Below, piece by piece: positions 17,829 through 27,127 of a stretch of 64,000 bases of DNA. The notes beneath the pieces are model-generated. The model was not told the DNA's origin and ran no database searches. It saw only the letters and a list, made by a program, of their open reading frames with translations. Within the stretch, counting starts at the first letter, position 1; each line of letters opens with the position of its first letter. Position numbers and translations under genes: made by a program. The stretch comes from Gammaproteobacteria bacterium (GTDB taxonomy: Bacteria; Pseudomonadota; Gammaproteobacteria; VBWC01): NCBI GenBank assembly GCA_023266115.1, contig JAHFRU010000002.1, positions 236,925 through 300,924 on the forward strand. Reading direction: 5' to 3'.

Positions 17829-19820
17829 ATGGCATCGAACTTCGATGGGGAAATAGTTCGCGACTTTATCGTTGAGGCTGGCGAAATACTGGAAAAACTC
17901 GGGGAGGAGCTCGTCACGCTGGACCGGAGCGCGGGTGATACTGAATTACTGAACAATATTTTTCGCGGCTTTCATACCATCAAGGGCGGCGCCAGTTTTC
18001 TGGGCATCGAGCCGGTCGTCGCACTCTGTCACGGCGCCGAAGATCTGTTCAGCCTGTACCGTTCCGGTGAACGGAGCGTGGATTCCCGCGATATTGACAT
18101 CGTGCTGCGCACTGTCGACGAACTTGGCGCGGCCTTTGCTGAATTGCGAAACAATGCCGCGCCGAAACCGGCCGATCCCGCCCTGCTGATGGATCTCCGT
18201 CAAAGTGTTTCCCGGCTTGAGGGTAGCGCATCATCGGGAACGGCCGCCGCCGCAACAACCGTTGCGGTCGAACGGACGGGCCCGCCGGCCGGTGGGCAGG
18301 ATCAATTTACCGCTGCGGTCGCGGCGGGCGATGCCACTGCTACACCGTCTGGCGGGCAAGGACCTCATGCGCCGCCACGTTACCGGTCGGGCGCGGATAC
18401 GCTGGCGGACGCCGGGTTACTCGCGCCGCCGCAATTTTCCGACGCGGAATTTGAAGCATTGCTGGATCGCCTGCATGGCAAAGGCAGCGCGAGTACAGCG
18501 CCTGTCGTGGCAACGCCCGCGGGGCCAGGAAAAATGACCAACAGAAGCCGCAGCGAGCGTCCGGCCAAGGTCGCCGAGACGCCAATGCATGCAGTGCCGG
18601 TGCCGGAGCCGACGGATACGGGCGAGAAGCCGCTACGGCAGCCGGAAGCGACGTTGCGTATTGAAACACGGCGCCTCGATGCGATCATGAATCTCGTCGG
18701 CGAACTGGTGCTGGCGCGCAATCGTCTGCTCTCGCTTGAATCGCTGGCGCGTGACGAGCGTACCCGCAAGGCGCTCGACGATGTCGACCTGGTGATCTCG
18801 GATCTTCAGGTGGCGGTGATGAAGTCGCGCATGCAGCCCATTCAGAAGATATTCGCGCGTTTTCCGCGGGTGGTGCGCGATCTCGCGCGCAGCCTTGCCA
18901 AGGAAGTCACGCTGGAGATCAGCGGCGAGGAAACCGATCTGGAAAAGAACATGGTCGAGTCACTCGCCGATCCGCTGGTGCATCTGGTGCGTAACGCGAT
19001 AGACCACGGTATCGAAGTCCCCGGCGAGCGCGAGGCCGCCGGCAAGAGCCGCCACGGGACAGTGAACCTTTCGGCCCATCAGGAAGGCGATCGCGTCGTT
19101 GTTACCATTGCTGACGATGGCGCCGGTATCGACGCCGCGCGCTTGCGTGACGCGGTGGTGCGCAAGAAGATGCTCGATCAGAAGGCCGCCGACCGTCTTT
19201 CCGAGGAGGAGTGCTTCGAGTTGATGTTCCTGCCGGGCCTGACCACCCGTCAGCAGGCGTCGGACATTTCAGGCCGGGGTGTCGGGATGGACGTGGTGCG
19301 GACGAAGATCGAACAGCTCGGCGGCACAATTGCAGTGAGCTCGGTCCCGGGGTCCGGTACGACGATTGAGATCCGGCTGCCGCTGACGCTGGCGATACTG
19401 CCGACATTGATGATCGGACTGGAGCATCAGGTGTTCGCGTTGCCATTGTCGTGCGTGGTTGAAATCGTCCGTATCAATCTGGCGGAGTCGCGGCTCGTGG
19501 ACGGGCAGCCGGTCATCATCATTCGTGGCAGGCCGCTGCCGCTGTTTCATCTCGGGGAGTGGCTGCTGCGCAACCCCGCCCGGCGTTCGGCGTCTGACGG
19601 TCAGGTCGTCGTGGTTCGCATCGGACCGCGCCACGTTGCTTTTGCAGTCGATGACCTGATCGGTCAGGAGGAGGTGGTCATCAAGCCGTTGGGCGTGCTT
19701 GTTCACGGCACCAAGGGCCTGGCTGGCGCGACCATCACCGGAGACGGGCGGGTGGCGCTCGTACTCGATATACCGGAGCTGCTGTCAAAACACGTGATGA
19801 AAACGGCGGTGAGGGCATGA
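17829..19820 (+). CDS. cheA: Chemotaxis sensor histidine kinase CheA
   Basis: CheA autophosphorylates at the chemoreceptor array and passes the phosphate to CheY and CheB. The 663 residues comprise an HPt domain with the phospho-His in FHTIKGGASFLG (His49), a long variable linker, a dimerisation domain (IETRRLDAIMNLVGELVLAR), the ATPase domain (HLVRNAIDHGIE; ADDGAGID; GRGVGMDVV) and a CheW-like regulatory domain. ATG 17829 is preceded by GAGAAGAAGG; an in-frame GTG at 17742 would add 29 low-complexity residues. cheB follows four bases later. Confidence 0.96.
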   Translation: MASNFDGEIVRDFIVEAGEILEKLGEELVTLDRSAGDTELLNNIFRGFHTIKGGASFLGIEPVVALCHGAEDLFSLYRSGERSVDSRDIDIVLRTVDELGAAFAELRNNAAPKPADPALLMDLRQSVSRLEGSASSGTAAAATTVAVERTGPPAGGQDQFTAAVAAGDATATPSGGQGPHAPPRYRSGADTLADAGLLAPPQFSDAEFEALLDRLHGKGSASTAPVVATPAGPGKMTNRSRSERPAKVAETPMHAVPVPEPTDTGEKPLRQPEATLRIETRRLDAIMNLVGELVLARNRLLSLESLARDERTRKALDDVDLVISDLQVAVMKSRMQPIQKIFARFPRVVRDLARSLAKEVTLEISGEETDLEKNMVESLADPLVHLVRNAIDHGIEVPGEREAAGKSRHGTVNLSAHQEGDRVVVTIADDGAGIDAARLRDAVVRKKMLDQKAADRLSEEECFELMFLPGLTTRQQASDISGRGVGMDVVRTKIEQLGGTIAVSSVPGSGTTIEIRLPLTLAILPTLMIGLEHQVFALPLSCVVEIVRINLAESRLVDGQPVIIIRGRPLPLFHLGEWLLRNPARRSASDGQVVVVRIGPRHVAFAVDDLIGQEEVVIKPLGVLVHGTKGLAGATITGDGRVALVLDIPELLSKHVMKTAVRA

Positions 19821-19824
19821 GCAG

Positions 19825-20907
19825 ATGAAGCTACGCGTGCTGGTCGTCGAGGATTCCCGGTTCTTTCAGCGGCGCATGGTCGAAATGATCAACTCCGATC
19901 CGGAGCTTGAGGTCGTCGGCGTCGCCGCGAACGGCATCGAGGCGATCGAACAGAACAAGGCGCTCAGTCCCGACGTCATCACCATGGATATCGAGATGCC
20001 GGAAATGGATGGAATCAGCGCGGTGCGGCGCATTATGCGCGAAAAGCCGACGCCTATACTGATGTTTTCGGTGTTGACTACCGATCGGGCGCAGGAAACG
20101 CTGGCGGCCCTCGATGCCGGCGCGATCGATTATCTGCCCAAACGATTTGAGGATTTGTCGAAGAATACCGAGACCGCCCGCCGTCTGCTGTGTGAGCGTA
20201 TTCGGAATGCAGCGACCGGCCAGCGGGTGTCGTTGCCGGCCCACATGGCGGCGATCGGTTCCGTAGCCAGGACCGCACACGGTCCGTTGGTGCCACGGTC
20301 ATCGGCAGTTCACGCGGCAGCGGAGCCGGTACACCGGTCGCACGTGGAACTGGTCGTTATCGGCGCATCGACCGGCGGGCCGGTAGCGTTACAACTGGTG
20401 TTGTCGGCGTTATCGGCGGATTTCCCGGTGCCGGTATTGATCTCACAGCACATGCCGGGCACGTTCACGCAGGCGTTCGCCCAGCGGCTGTCGCGGGTCT
20501 GTGCGATGACCGTCAGCGAGGTGGCTGACGGCGAACGGCTGGTTGCCGGTCGCGCCTACATCGCGCCCGGCGGACGGCAGACGCTGGTGAAACGTTGCAA
20601 TGGTGAGTTGTGCGCCGAGGTGCGGGAGGCGGCGGACGACGATATCTATCGGCCGAGTGTCGATATTACCTTCCGGTCCGTCGCGCAGCACTGCGGCGGA
20701 AAGGCCCTGGCGATAGTCCTGACCGGTATGGGCGCCGACGGCAGGGAAGGCGCGCGGTACCTTAAGGAAAGCGGTGCGTCCGTTTGGGCGCAGGATGAAA
20801 ACTCGTCGGTCGTATTCGGCATGCCGGGTGCGGTGATCGACGCGGGGCTGGCGGACGAGGTATTGCCGCTGGTGGATATCGGAGCGCAGTTAATCAAGAA
20901 GATATAG
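19825..20907 (+). CDS. cheB: Chemotaxis protein-glutamate methylesterase CheB
   Basis: CheB removes methyl groups from chemoreceptors and deamidates them, giving adaptation. The 360 residues start with a receiver domain (VVEDSRFFQRR; phosphorylation site in ITMDIEMPEMDG; Lys in YLPKRF). After a linker comes the CheB catalytic domain with the Ser in GASTGGPVAL, the His in ISQHMPGTF and the Asp in TGMGADGREGA. Its usual partner cheR is not in this window. It is packed between cheA and motC. Confidence 0.95.
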   Translation: MKLRVLVVEDSRFFQRRMVEMINSDPELEVVGVAANGIEAIEQNKALSPDVITMDIEMPEMDGISAVRRIMREKPTPILMFSVLTTDRAQETLAALDAGAIDYLPKRFEDLSKNTETARRLLCERIRNAATGQRVSLPAHMAAIGSVARTAHGPLVPRSSAVHAAAEPVHRSHVELVVIGASTGGPVALQLVLSALSADFPVPVLISQHMPGTFTQAFAQRLSRVCAMTVSEVADGERLVAGRAYIAPGGRQTLVKRCNGELCAEVREAADDDIYRPSVDITFRSVAQHCGGKALAIVLTGMGADGREGARYLKESGASVWAQDENSSVVFGMPGAVIDAGLADEVLPLVDIGAQLIKKI

Positions 20908-20909
20908 CG

Positions 20910-21647
20910 ATGGACGTACTTTCTCTAGCAGGCGTGATTCTCGCACTCACCGCGATTCTCGGGGGAAACCATCTCGAAGGCGGTCATATGGAATCGCTGA
21001 TGCAGCTCACGGCGTTCATCATTGTAGCCGGCGCTACTGCGGGCGCCATCATGCTGCAGTTCGCCATGCCGATATTCATGCGCGGCCTCAAAATGGGCCT
21101 GTGGGTGTTTTTTCCGCCGAAAATCCCGTTTAAGGAGGCGATCGACAAGATCGTGTCGTGGAGTAATACCGCGCGCAAGGAGGGCCTGCTGGGGCTGGAG
21201 GAGGTCGTCGAGGGAGAAACTGATCCGTTCGCGCGCAAGGGTTTACAGTTACTGGTCGATGGTGGCGAGCCCGAGGCGATACGCGGCATTCTGGAGCTCG
21301 AGTTGACGATCCGTGAGGAGAGCGATGCGCTGTCCGCCAAGATCTGGGAGGCGGCCGGAGGTTATACACCGACGGTCGGGATTATCGGCGCGGTCATGGG
21401 TTTGATTCACGTTATGAATAATCTGGCCGACCCGAGCAAGCTCGGTAGCGGTATTGCGGTCGCGTTCGTCGCGACAATCTACGGTGTCGGTCTCGCCAAC
21501 CTGCTTTTCCTGCCGATGGCGAGCAAGCTGAAGGCGCTGGTCGGTAAACAGACGAAGTACGCCGAGATGATCATCGAAGGCATTATCGCGATCGCCGAGG
21601 GTGAGAACCCGAGGAACATCGAATCCAAGCTGCAAGGCTATTTGTAA
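20910..21647 (+). CDS. motC: Flagellar stator subunit MotC (MotA family)
   Basis: MotA-family stator subunits form the proton (or sodium) channel ring that drives rotation. The 245 residues have four membrane helices, including the conserved GYTPTVGIIGAVMGLIHVM and VAFVATIYGVGLANLLFLP, and a cytoplasmic charged loop between helices 2 and 3 that contacts FliG. Position after cheB and before motD matches the MotCD set of Pseudomonas. It is followed 19 bases later by motD. Confidence 0.92.
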   Translation: MDVLSLAGVILALTAILGGNHLEGGHMESLMQLTAFIIVAGATAGAIMLQFAMPIFMRGLKMGLWVFFPPKIPFKEAIDKIVSWSNTARKEGLLGLEEVVEGETDPFARKGLQLLVDGGEPEAIRGILELELTIREESDALSAKIWEAAGGYTPTVGIIGAVMGLIHVMNNLADPSKLGSGIAVAFVATIYGVGLANLLFLPMASKLKALVGKQTKYAEMIIEGIIAIAEGENPRNIESKLQGYL

Positions 21648-21666
21648 AGGTACGTTGTGAACGCCG

Positions 21667-23388
21667 ATGGCGCGCAAGAAAAAACACGAAGAACACGAGA
21701 ACCTCGAGCGTTGGCTGGTTTCTTACGCCGACTTCATTACCCTGTTGTTCGCGTTCTTCGTCGTCATGTACTCGGTCTCGTCGGTCAATCAGGGTAAGTA
21801 CCGCGTGTTGTCCGACGCGTTGGTGGCGTCGTTTCGTTCGCCTCTTAAAAGCCTCGACCCAATTCAGATTGGCGAGAGCGCCAAATCGATTTATAACCCT
21901 CAATACGCGTTTATCAAGGAGCCGTCCGTCTTTAATATTCCCAAGCTGCCGAAGCGGCATGTGCCCGGCGCGGAAACAAAAGGCCCGCGGTCACAAGGCG
22001 ACGGTGGGACGCGCGAGCGGGCTGAGGGCAGGGGCATCGAGGGCCGTGCGGTGGAAGAAGGCACGACCGAAGGCCAGCATCGTGGCGTTGTGTCCGCCGA
22101 GGGGGATATGGCGAATGCCTTTCAACAACGCCTGCCGCCGATACCGGAAACCGGTTTGCCGCCGGAGACACTGCAGCCTGGCACGATCGTCAGCAAGGGT
22201 ACCAGGATAGGCGGATTCGGCGGCATCGAGGCCGAGTTACCCACGCCGTTGCCGGATACCGACAAAACCGCAAGCGAAATGAAGCTCGGAACGCTGGTCA
22301 GTGGCGGCACCGAGATCGGCGGCTTCGGCGGGGTGGATATCGAACTGCCCGCGCCGCTGCGGGAAGTGAAGGCGCATCGCGATGTCCGCGCGATCTCGCA
22401 GGAGTTTACCGAAAAACTGGAAGGACTTATCGCCGGCGACCTTGTCGCCATACGGAGTGACGAAAAGGCGCTGACGATAGAGGTGGAAATCAAGGACAAC
22501 GTATTGTTCAAAAGCGGTAGTGCCAGTGTCGAAACGACAGCGTTGCCGGTGCTTAACGATCTTGCGGGAGTATTGAAACAGTTTCCGTATCCGGTTCGTG
22601 TCGAAGGATTTACCGATAACAATCCGATCAGTACCAGCGCTTTTCCTTCCAACTGGGAATTGTCCGCGGTGCGGGCCGCAAGCGTGGTAAAGGCGTTAAG
22701 CGCCGCCGGGATCGAATCACCGCGGCTGTCTGCAGTTGGTTACGGTGAGTACCGTCCGGTCGCCGCCAATAACACGATCGAGGGTCGGCAGCAGAATCGA
22801 CGCGTCATCCTGGTGATCGAGGCGAACCCGTCTGCGCAGCCGATATTGCAGGCGTCGTTGCCTACCCGACCACGCAGCGTGACCTTCGACAAGGAGGCCG
22901 TGGCCTTGCCGCCGCCCGCGATGCCGGTTACCAACGCCGTACCTGCGCCCGTAAAGCCGGTCCCGGAAAAAATAGTGGCACCGGTCATTGCGGTTGAGCC
23001 GAAACCGGTGGTCCCGGCGCCGCAGCCCGCGGCACCGGTTGAAAAGGCGTCGATAGTCGAAGAAAGAAATACCGTAGTACCCGTCGCCGTCAAACCTGAC
23101 GCGGACGTACCGGCGAAACAAGTCGCGGAGCCAGCGATGGTAACGGTGGAAAAAACGCCGGAGCCGGTGGTTACGCCGGAACCGCTACCGCCACCGAAGT
23201 CGGCGGAATCTGTCGGCGCCATGCCACAACCAATACGCGCGATCGATATGCCGATCCCGATCACGCTGCCGATTGCGCCGCCGATCAAGTTACCGGCCGC
23301 GCCTGAGCGAAAGCAGACGTCCGGACTCACGCCGAATGCGCTCGGCGTCAAGTCGATCTGGCCAGGGGCGCCCAAAGAGCAGCCTTAG
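21667..23388 (+). CDS. motD: Flagellar stator subunit MotD (MotB family) with a long C-terminal extension
   Basis: MotB-family proteins anchor the stator to peptidoglycan. The product has the plug/TM region (RWLVSYADFITLLFAFFVVMYSVSSVNQGK) and an OmpA-like domain at about 262-390 (VRVEGFTDNNPIS; NRRVILVIE). At 573 residues it is nearly twice the usual MotD. A linker at about 170-240 contains a duplicated motif (GTIVSKGTRIGGFGG and GTLVSGGTEIGGFGG), and about 180 Pro/Val/Ala-rich residues follow the OmpA domain. The extension keeps coding character to the stop, so it is probably real. Function of the extra parts is unknown. Confidence 0.92.
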   Translation: MARKKKHEEHENLERWLVSYADFITLLFAFFVVMYSVSSVNQGKYRVLSDALVASFRSPLKSLDPIQIGESAKSIYNPQYAFIKEPSVFNIPKLPKRHVPGAETKGPRSQGDGGTRERAEGRGIEGRAVEEGTTEGQHRGVVSAEGDMANAFQQRLPPIPETGLPPETLQPGTIVSKGTRIGGFGGIEAELPTPLPDTDKTASEMKLGTLVSGGTEIGGFGGVDIELPAPLREVKAHRDVRAISQEFTEKLEGLIAGDLVAIRSDEKALTIEVEIKDNVLFKSGSASVETTALPVLNDLAGVLKQFPYPVRVEGFTDNNPISTSAFPSNWELSAVRAASVVKALSAAGIESPRLSAVGYGEYRPVAANNTIEGRQQNRRVILVIEANPSAQPILQASLPTRPRSVTFDKEAVALPPPAMPVTNAVPAPVKPVPEKIVAPVIAVEPKPVVPAPQPAAPVEKASIVEERNTVVPVAVKPDADVPAKQVAEPAMVTVEKTPEPVVTPEPLPPPKSAESVGAMPQPIRAIDMPIPITLPIAPPIKLPAAPERKQTSGLTPNALGVKSIWPGAPKEQP

Positions 23389-23565
23389 CCCCGCCTGTTC
23401 GCGCGTGTTTGGTGTATCGGCGGTCTTACGCGACGGTGGCATGGATGCTGCAACGTATCAGGTATCTCGCCACGCGACAAAAAGCCGGCGTATATGTGCA
23501 CGGTGTTTGGTGGGTTGCCGGATTGCCGGCGTTGCCGAAACCGGAATGACGACACGAGCGAAACG

Positions 23566-24024
23566 ATGGAATCAGTCAGACAAGAAGGGCAGCGGGCGGA
23601 TACAGTCACCCAGTGGGTGACCTTCAGGCTGGCCGGCGAAACCTACGGCATCGAAGTCATGTCGGTTCAAGAGGTATTGCGCGTTCCGGAGATTACGCCC
23701 GTACCGGGCGTGCCGGATCACGTACTGGGTATTATCAATCTGCGCGGCAAGGTCGTTACGGTGCTCGATATGCGCCGCCGTTTCGGCTTGCCACCGACGG
23801 GGCTCGACGATGCGTCGCGCATCATTGTCATCGAAATCGCCGATGACGTGGTCGGTGTTCTGGTGGATCGGGTGGCCGAGGTGGTCTACCTGAACGATGC
23901 GGAAGTGGAAAGCGCCCCGGATGTCGGTAATCGGAAGAGTTCGCGATTTATTCGCGGGGTGCATGTCAGCGACGACCAAATGCTGATTCTGGTCGATTTC
24001 ACCGGTCTCATCGATGAAGCGTAG
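23566..24024 (+). CDS. cheW: Chemotaxis coupling protein CheW
   Basis: CheW links chemoreceptors to CheA. The 152-residue product is a single CheW domain (WVTFRLAGETYGIEVMSVQE; GVPDHVLGIINLRGKVVTVL; DEA end). ATG 23566 is chosen because the preceding in-frame codons (GTG from about 23494) encode Cys/Arg-rich sequence unlike CheW. The ribosome site is weak. The gene lies 177 bases after motD; in Pseudomonas this position also holds a parA/soj gene and a second cheW-like gene, absent here. Confidence 0.94.
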   Translation: MESVRQEGQRADTVTQWVTFRLAGETYGIEVMSVQEVLRVPEITPVPGVPDHVLGIINLRGKVVTVLDMRRRFGLPPTGLDDASRIIVIEIADDVVGVLVDRVAEVVYLNDAEVESAPDVGNRKSSRFIRGVHVSDDQMLILVDFTGLIDEA

Positions 24025-24076
24025 CGCGCCAACCGCGTCGTGATGAATTGTCGACGAATGTCTCAGGAAACCGTCA

Positions 24077-24253
24077 ATGGTAAAACTTCCCGAGATTCCT
24101 CCCGTCGCACCGACCTGGCCGAGACCAAAGTCCGACCGGACCGGTCGATCCGGGCGAACCGAGAAAAAGCAACGCGACGATGAACGTGAACGCCGGCGCA
24201 AGGATGATCAGGACAAAGAGGACGGGAAGGATCATGTCGACGAATACGCTTAG
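24077..24253 (+). CDS. Small hypothetical protein (58 residues) downstream of cheW
   Basis: A short frame with a good ribosome site (CAGGAAACC, six bases before ATG). It encodes LPEIPPVAPTWPRP at the N-terminus, a very basic/acidic alternating middle (KKQRDDERERRRKDDQDKED) and an end in HVDEYA. I do not recognise a named family, but the Pro-rich head and Asp/Lys/Arg tail look like a real small cytoplasmic protein. Its stop codon TAG is the left boundary of the MITE-like element. An overlapping 41-codon frame at 24058 looks less convincing. Confidence 0.55.
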   Translation: MVKLPEIPPVAPTWPRPKSDRTGRSGRTEKKQRDDERERRRKDDQDKEDGKDHVDEYA

Positions 24254-24481
24254 GGAACCTCTGATTAATCACCTATTCGTCATTCCCGCGAAAGCGCGAC
24301 TGCATGGATGCAGGAGGTAGGGCGGCGTCGGGAACAGCCGCCGAGGAATCCAGCAACACACTGTTTCGAAAGCGCTGGATTCCGGGTCTCGACCACTGGT
24401 TCCGGACGTGGTCTACCTCGCCCATCCATGGGCTCGTCCGCTACGCTCCGCCCAGAATGACGACACATCAGAGGTTTCTCA
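24251..24481. mobile_element. MITE-like element, copy 1
   Basis: A non-coding element of about 231 bases. It starts TAGGGAACCTCTGATTAATC and ends with the approximate inverse, ATCAGAGGTTTCT. Its core (24345-24447) is the reverse complement of 47176-47278 in copy 2 and appears identical over about 103 bases. The core contains a palindrome, GGAATCCAGC...GCTGGATTCC. No transposase is encoded, so it would be moved in trans. It separates the 58-codon gene from the DUF2802 gene and its left TAG forms the stop codon of the former. Confidence 0.8.
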
Positions 24482-24498
24482 GTACTATGGAGTGATCT

Positions 24499-24867
24499 AT
24501 GAATCTTCTGAACATACTCTTTTTTCTTGTGGTGACCGGGCTGATTTACGGAAGCTACCGGCGCTTCAGCCGAGCGCTATCACAGCGCGACGAGGCCATC
24601 ATGCGTTTGCAGCGCGATATCAACGCGTTGACCACCGCCGGTGCCGGCATCAGCGGGCATATGATGCGTATCGAACACCATCTCGCCGAATTCGGGGAGC
24701 GCCAGCATCAGCTGGAAACATGGACGCGGGTCGAACAGTCCTACAGCCAGGCAATTCGCCTGGCCAGCGAGGGTGCCGGTACCGATCAGCTAATCGAGGA
24801 CTGCGGTCTGGTGCGGGATGAGGCGGAGTTGCTGCGCACCTTCTATCAGCAACGCAAGGCGTCCTGA
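24499..24867 (+). CDS. DUF2802 family protein
   Basis: A 122-residue protein with an N-terminal membrane helix (residues 3-19, LLNILFFLVVTGLIYGS) followed by a coiled-coil segment and a conserved C-terminal helix pair (YSQAIRLASEGAGTDQLIED and RDEAELLRTFY). This matches DUF2802, which in Pseudomonas and relatives is also found at the end of the che/mot cluster. Function is unknown. The MITE-like element now separates it from cheW, which may have changed its expression. It ends 10 bases from the convergent gene. Confidence 0.8.
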   Translation: MNLLNILFFLVVTGLIYGSYRRFSRALSQRDEAIMRLQRDINALTTAGAGISGHMMRIEHHLAEFGERQHQLETWTRVEQSYSQAIRLASEGAGTDQLIEDCGLVRDEAELLRTFYQQRKAS

Positions 24868-24877
24868 CGATACCCGC

Positions 24878-26758
24878 TTACGCCTCGTCGTGCGCATCAC
24901 CGCGCACGTCTATCGTGCGGCGCGGCTCGCCAACAAAATACCCCTGTGCGTAGTCAATACCCAGGTCGGTCAGCATGTCGAGCACCGCCTGATTTTCCAC
25001 GAACTCGGCAACGGTTTTTTTGCCGAGGGAGTGCGCGACGTCAATAATGGATTTGACCAGCGACTGATCCATGGCGCTGTTGGGAAGGTTGGTGATGAAG
25101 CTGCCGTCGATCTTGAGAAAATCCACCGGAAAGTTTTTGATGTAGGCGAACGAGTTGAAGCCGGAACCGAAGTCGTCGAGTGCGAACTGGCAACCGAGTT
25201 CGCGCAGGCGGATAATCATTTGGCGCGTCTGTTCCGCGTTCGCGATCGCGGCGGTTTCGGTGATTTCAAATATCAGGCGGTTCGCGTCAATGCCGCGCTC
25301 GGTAATCTGATCCCGAATCAGCGCGAACAGGGTCGGGTCCTGAAAGGAATAACCGGACAGGTTGATATTCAGTGAAACGTGCGCCAGCTCGGGCGGGAGC
25401 GTCGCCAGCATATTGATCGCACTGAGCACTACCCAGCGATCTATGTCATGAATCAGGCCCATGCTTTCTGCTACCGGAATAAAATTAACCGGGCTTACCA
25501 GCTGGTTGTCGGTGTTGATCAGCCGTATCAGTACCTCGTAATGCTGAAAGCGGCCGTTCGTAACATTGAGTACCGGCTGATACACCAGGCAAAAACGTTG
25601 TTCCGCGAGCGCCGCTCGAATGATAGGCACCCAGTGCGCAGCGCTGCGCAGGATGTCCATTTCCGCGTCTTCCTTGCTGTAGAGATGAACGAGATTCCGC
25701 CCGTGGGATTTGGCGGCGAAACAGGCCTGGTTCGCGCGCGCGAGTATGGTGTTGGCGGACAGTCCGTCGTCGGGATGAATGAGCACGACCCCGATGCTCG
25801 CGCCGATATGATAGGTACGTTTGTTGACGTCGACGCGATAGTTGTCCATCAAGCGATGCAACGATTCGGCGGTGCCCAGCACGGCCTTGTCATCCGCCTC
25901 TTCGATCACGACGGCGAACTCGTCTGCGCTGACGCGACAAACGAGATGGGCGGCGCCGAAGTGACGGCGGAGTAATCGGGAGATTGCGATTAGTACTTCG
26001 TCGCCAACCGTATAGCCCTCCAGATCGTTGATGACCTTGAACTGGTCGAGATCAAGGTACAGCAAGCCGCTGGCGACGCCGTTATGTTCTGCCCGATGTG
26101 CGACGCGATCCAGCGCCTTCTCGAGCTGGCGCCGGTTACAGAGTCCGGTGAGGTCGTCGTGCGTGACGAGATGGTTCAGGCGCTCCTCAACGATGCGTCG
26201 TTCCGCAAGTTCGATCACGAGCTCGTCTTCCCGGCTTTTGCGCAGGTCACGTTCCCGCTTTAGCGAAAGCGCGGATATCACTCGCGGGATCAGTTCCACG
26301 CGACGTATCGGTTTAAACATGATGTCGGTAGCGCCGGCGGTGAAACTGATACTGGCGATTTCGTCCTGCCACATTGCGTTTGCGGTGATCATGATAACCG
26401 GGATGTCCGCCCATTCGATTTGGGAACGTATTCGGCCGCACACCTCGTATCCGTCCATATTCGGCATCATGATGTCGAGCAGGACGAGATCGATGCGACA
26501 CTGATTGTTCGCAGTGTTTTGCGCCAGCAGGTTCAGGGCCAGGGTACCGCTGCTCGCGGCGACCGTATTCATAAATCCGCTCTTGGCAAGCATGGCGCGT
26601 GCCAGGTCGATGTTGTCGCTGTTGTCATCGACGACCAGGATGCGCATGCGGCGCAGTTCGTCGAGAAAAGTGGTATGCGGGTCGCGGCTGTCCGCGTCGT
26701 CGCCGCGGTCCGTCGGGGACGCAGGCCCGTTGTTCTGTTTACGACCCGTGTTTTCCAT
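24878..26758 (-). CDS. Response regulator with GGDEF and EAL domains
   Basis: A 626-residue cyclic-di-GMP signalling protein. It has an N-terminal receiver (ILVVDDNSDNIDLARAML; phospho-Asp in LVLLDIMMPNMDG; Lys in MFKPIRR), a short coiled linker, a GGDEF domain and an EAL domain. The GGDEF signature is RVSADEF: both glycines are lost, so cyclase activity is unlikely. The EAL motif reads EVL, but the other catalytic elements are kept (Asn in INLSGYSF, FEITETA, LDDFGSGFNS, LKIDGSFI, AEFVEN). It is therefore probably a phosphorylation-controlled phosphodiesterase. Its kinase is not adjacent. It converges on the DUF2802 gene. Confidence 0.92.
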   Translation of the reverse strand: MENTGRKQNNGPASPTDRGDDADSRDPHTTFLDELRRMRILVVDDNSDNIDLARAMLAKSGFMNTVAASSGTLALNLLAQNTANNQCRIDLVLLDIMMPNMDGYEVCGRIRSQIEWADIPVIMITANAMWQDEIASISFTAGATDIMFKPIRRVELIPRVISALSLKRERDLRKSREDELVIELAERRIVEERLNHLVTHDDLTGLCNRRQLEKALDRVAHRAEHNGVASGLLYLDLDQFKVINDLEGYTVGDEVLIAISRLLRRHFGAAHLVCRVSADEFAVVIEEADDKAVLGTAESLHRLMDNYRVDVNKRTYHIGASIGVVLIHPDDGLSANTILARANQACFAAKSHGRNLVHLYSKEDAEMDILRSAAHWVPIIRAALAEQRFCLVYQPVLNVTNGRFQHYEVLIRLINTDNQLVSPVNFIPVAESMGLIHDIDRWVVLSAINMLATLPPELAHVSLNINLSGYSFQDPTLFALIRDQITERGIDANRLIFEITETAAIANAEQTRQMIIRLRELGCQFALDDFGSGFNSFAYIKNFPVDFLKIDGSFITNLPNSAMDQSLVKSIIDVAHSLGKKTVAEFVENQAVLDMLTDLGIDYAQGYFVGEPRRTIDVRGDAHDEA

Positions 26759-27127
26759 CTGTGCTTTCAGTATCGGCTAGCGCGGCGCCACAAGTGGCCA
26801 TGAATAGCGATTCACCCGGATCAGCAATGATCCGAACCCCAATCGGACAAACAGAAGACAATCAGCGCTTGGTCAATCAGCCCATTTATCGGCGCTGTCT
26901 CATCATTCTTTATAGAGAAAAAACGGCCGTCAGTGCGCAGTTCGCTGCGGCAGGAGGGCAGGCCTAATGATGTCGCGCCGGTCGGCCTGCGCGTCGAGAT
27001 CCGGCAATATTCCATGATCGCCGGTCGGCAGCCCTCGCTCAGGTGGCGGTTTTCAGGCGCGCGACTTCCGGCGTGGGTCCGGTGCGCACGTGTCGGGACG
27101 ACATTTTCGGAACAGGCCGGCTTTTTC
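26759..27127. other. Gene-free gap upstream of the response-regulator gene
   Basis: About 370 bases between two minus-strand genes. A 137-codon minus-strand frame that runs into it (26821-27234) is mostly antisense to the flhB-like gene and has unlikely composition. The segment should contain the promoter of the response-regulator gene. A minus-strand GCCGATAC near 26772-26779 resembles a FliA -10, but it has no matching -35. Confidence 0.5.

Noticed and set aside
24303..24495. Short frames inside MITE-like copy 1
   Set aside because: The element is palindromic and the frames are not shared between the two copies in a conserved way.
26772..26779. Minus-strand GCCGATAC before the response-regulator gene as a FliA -10
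   Set aside because: No TAAA-like -35 at 15 bases upstream.
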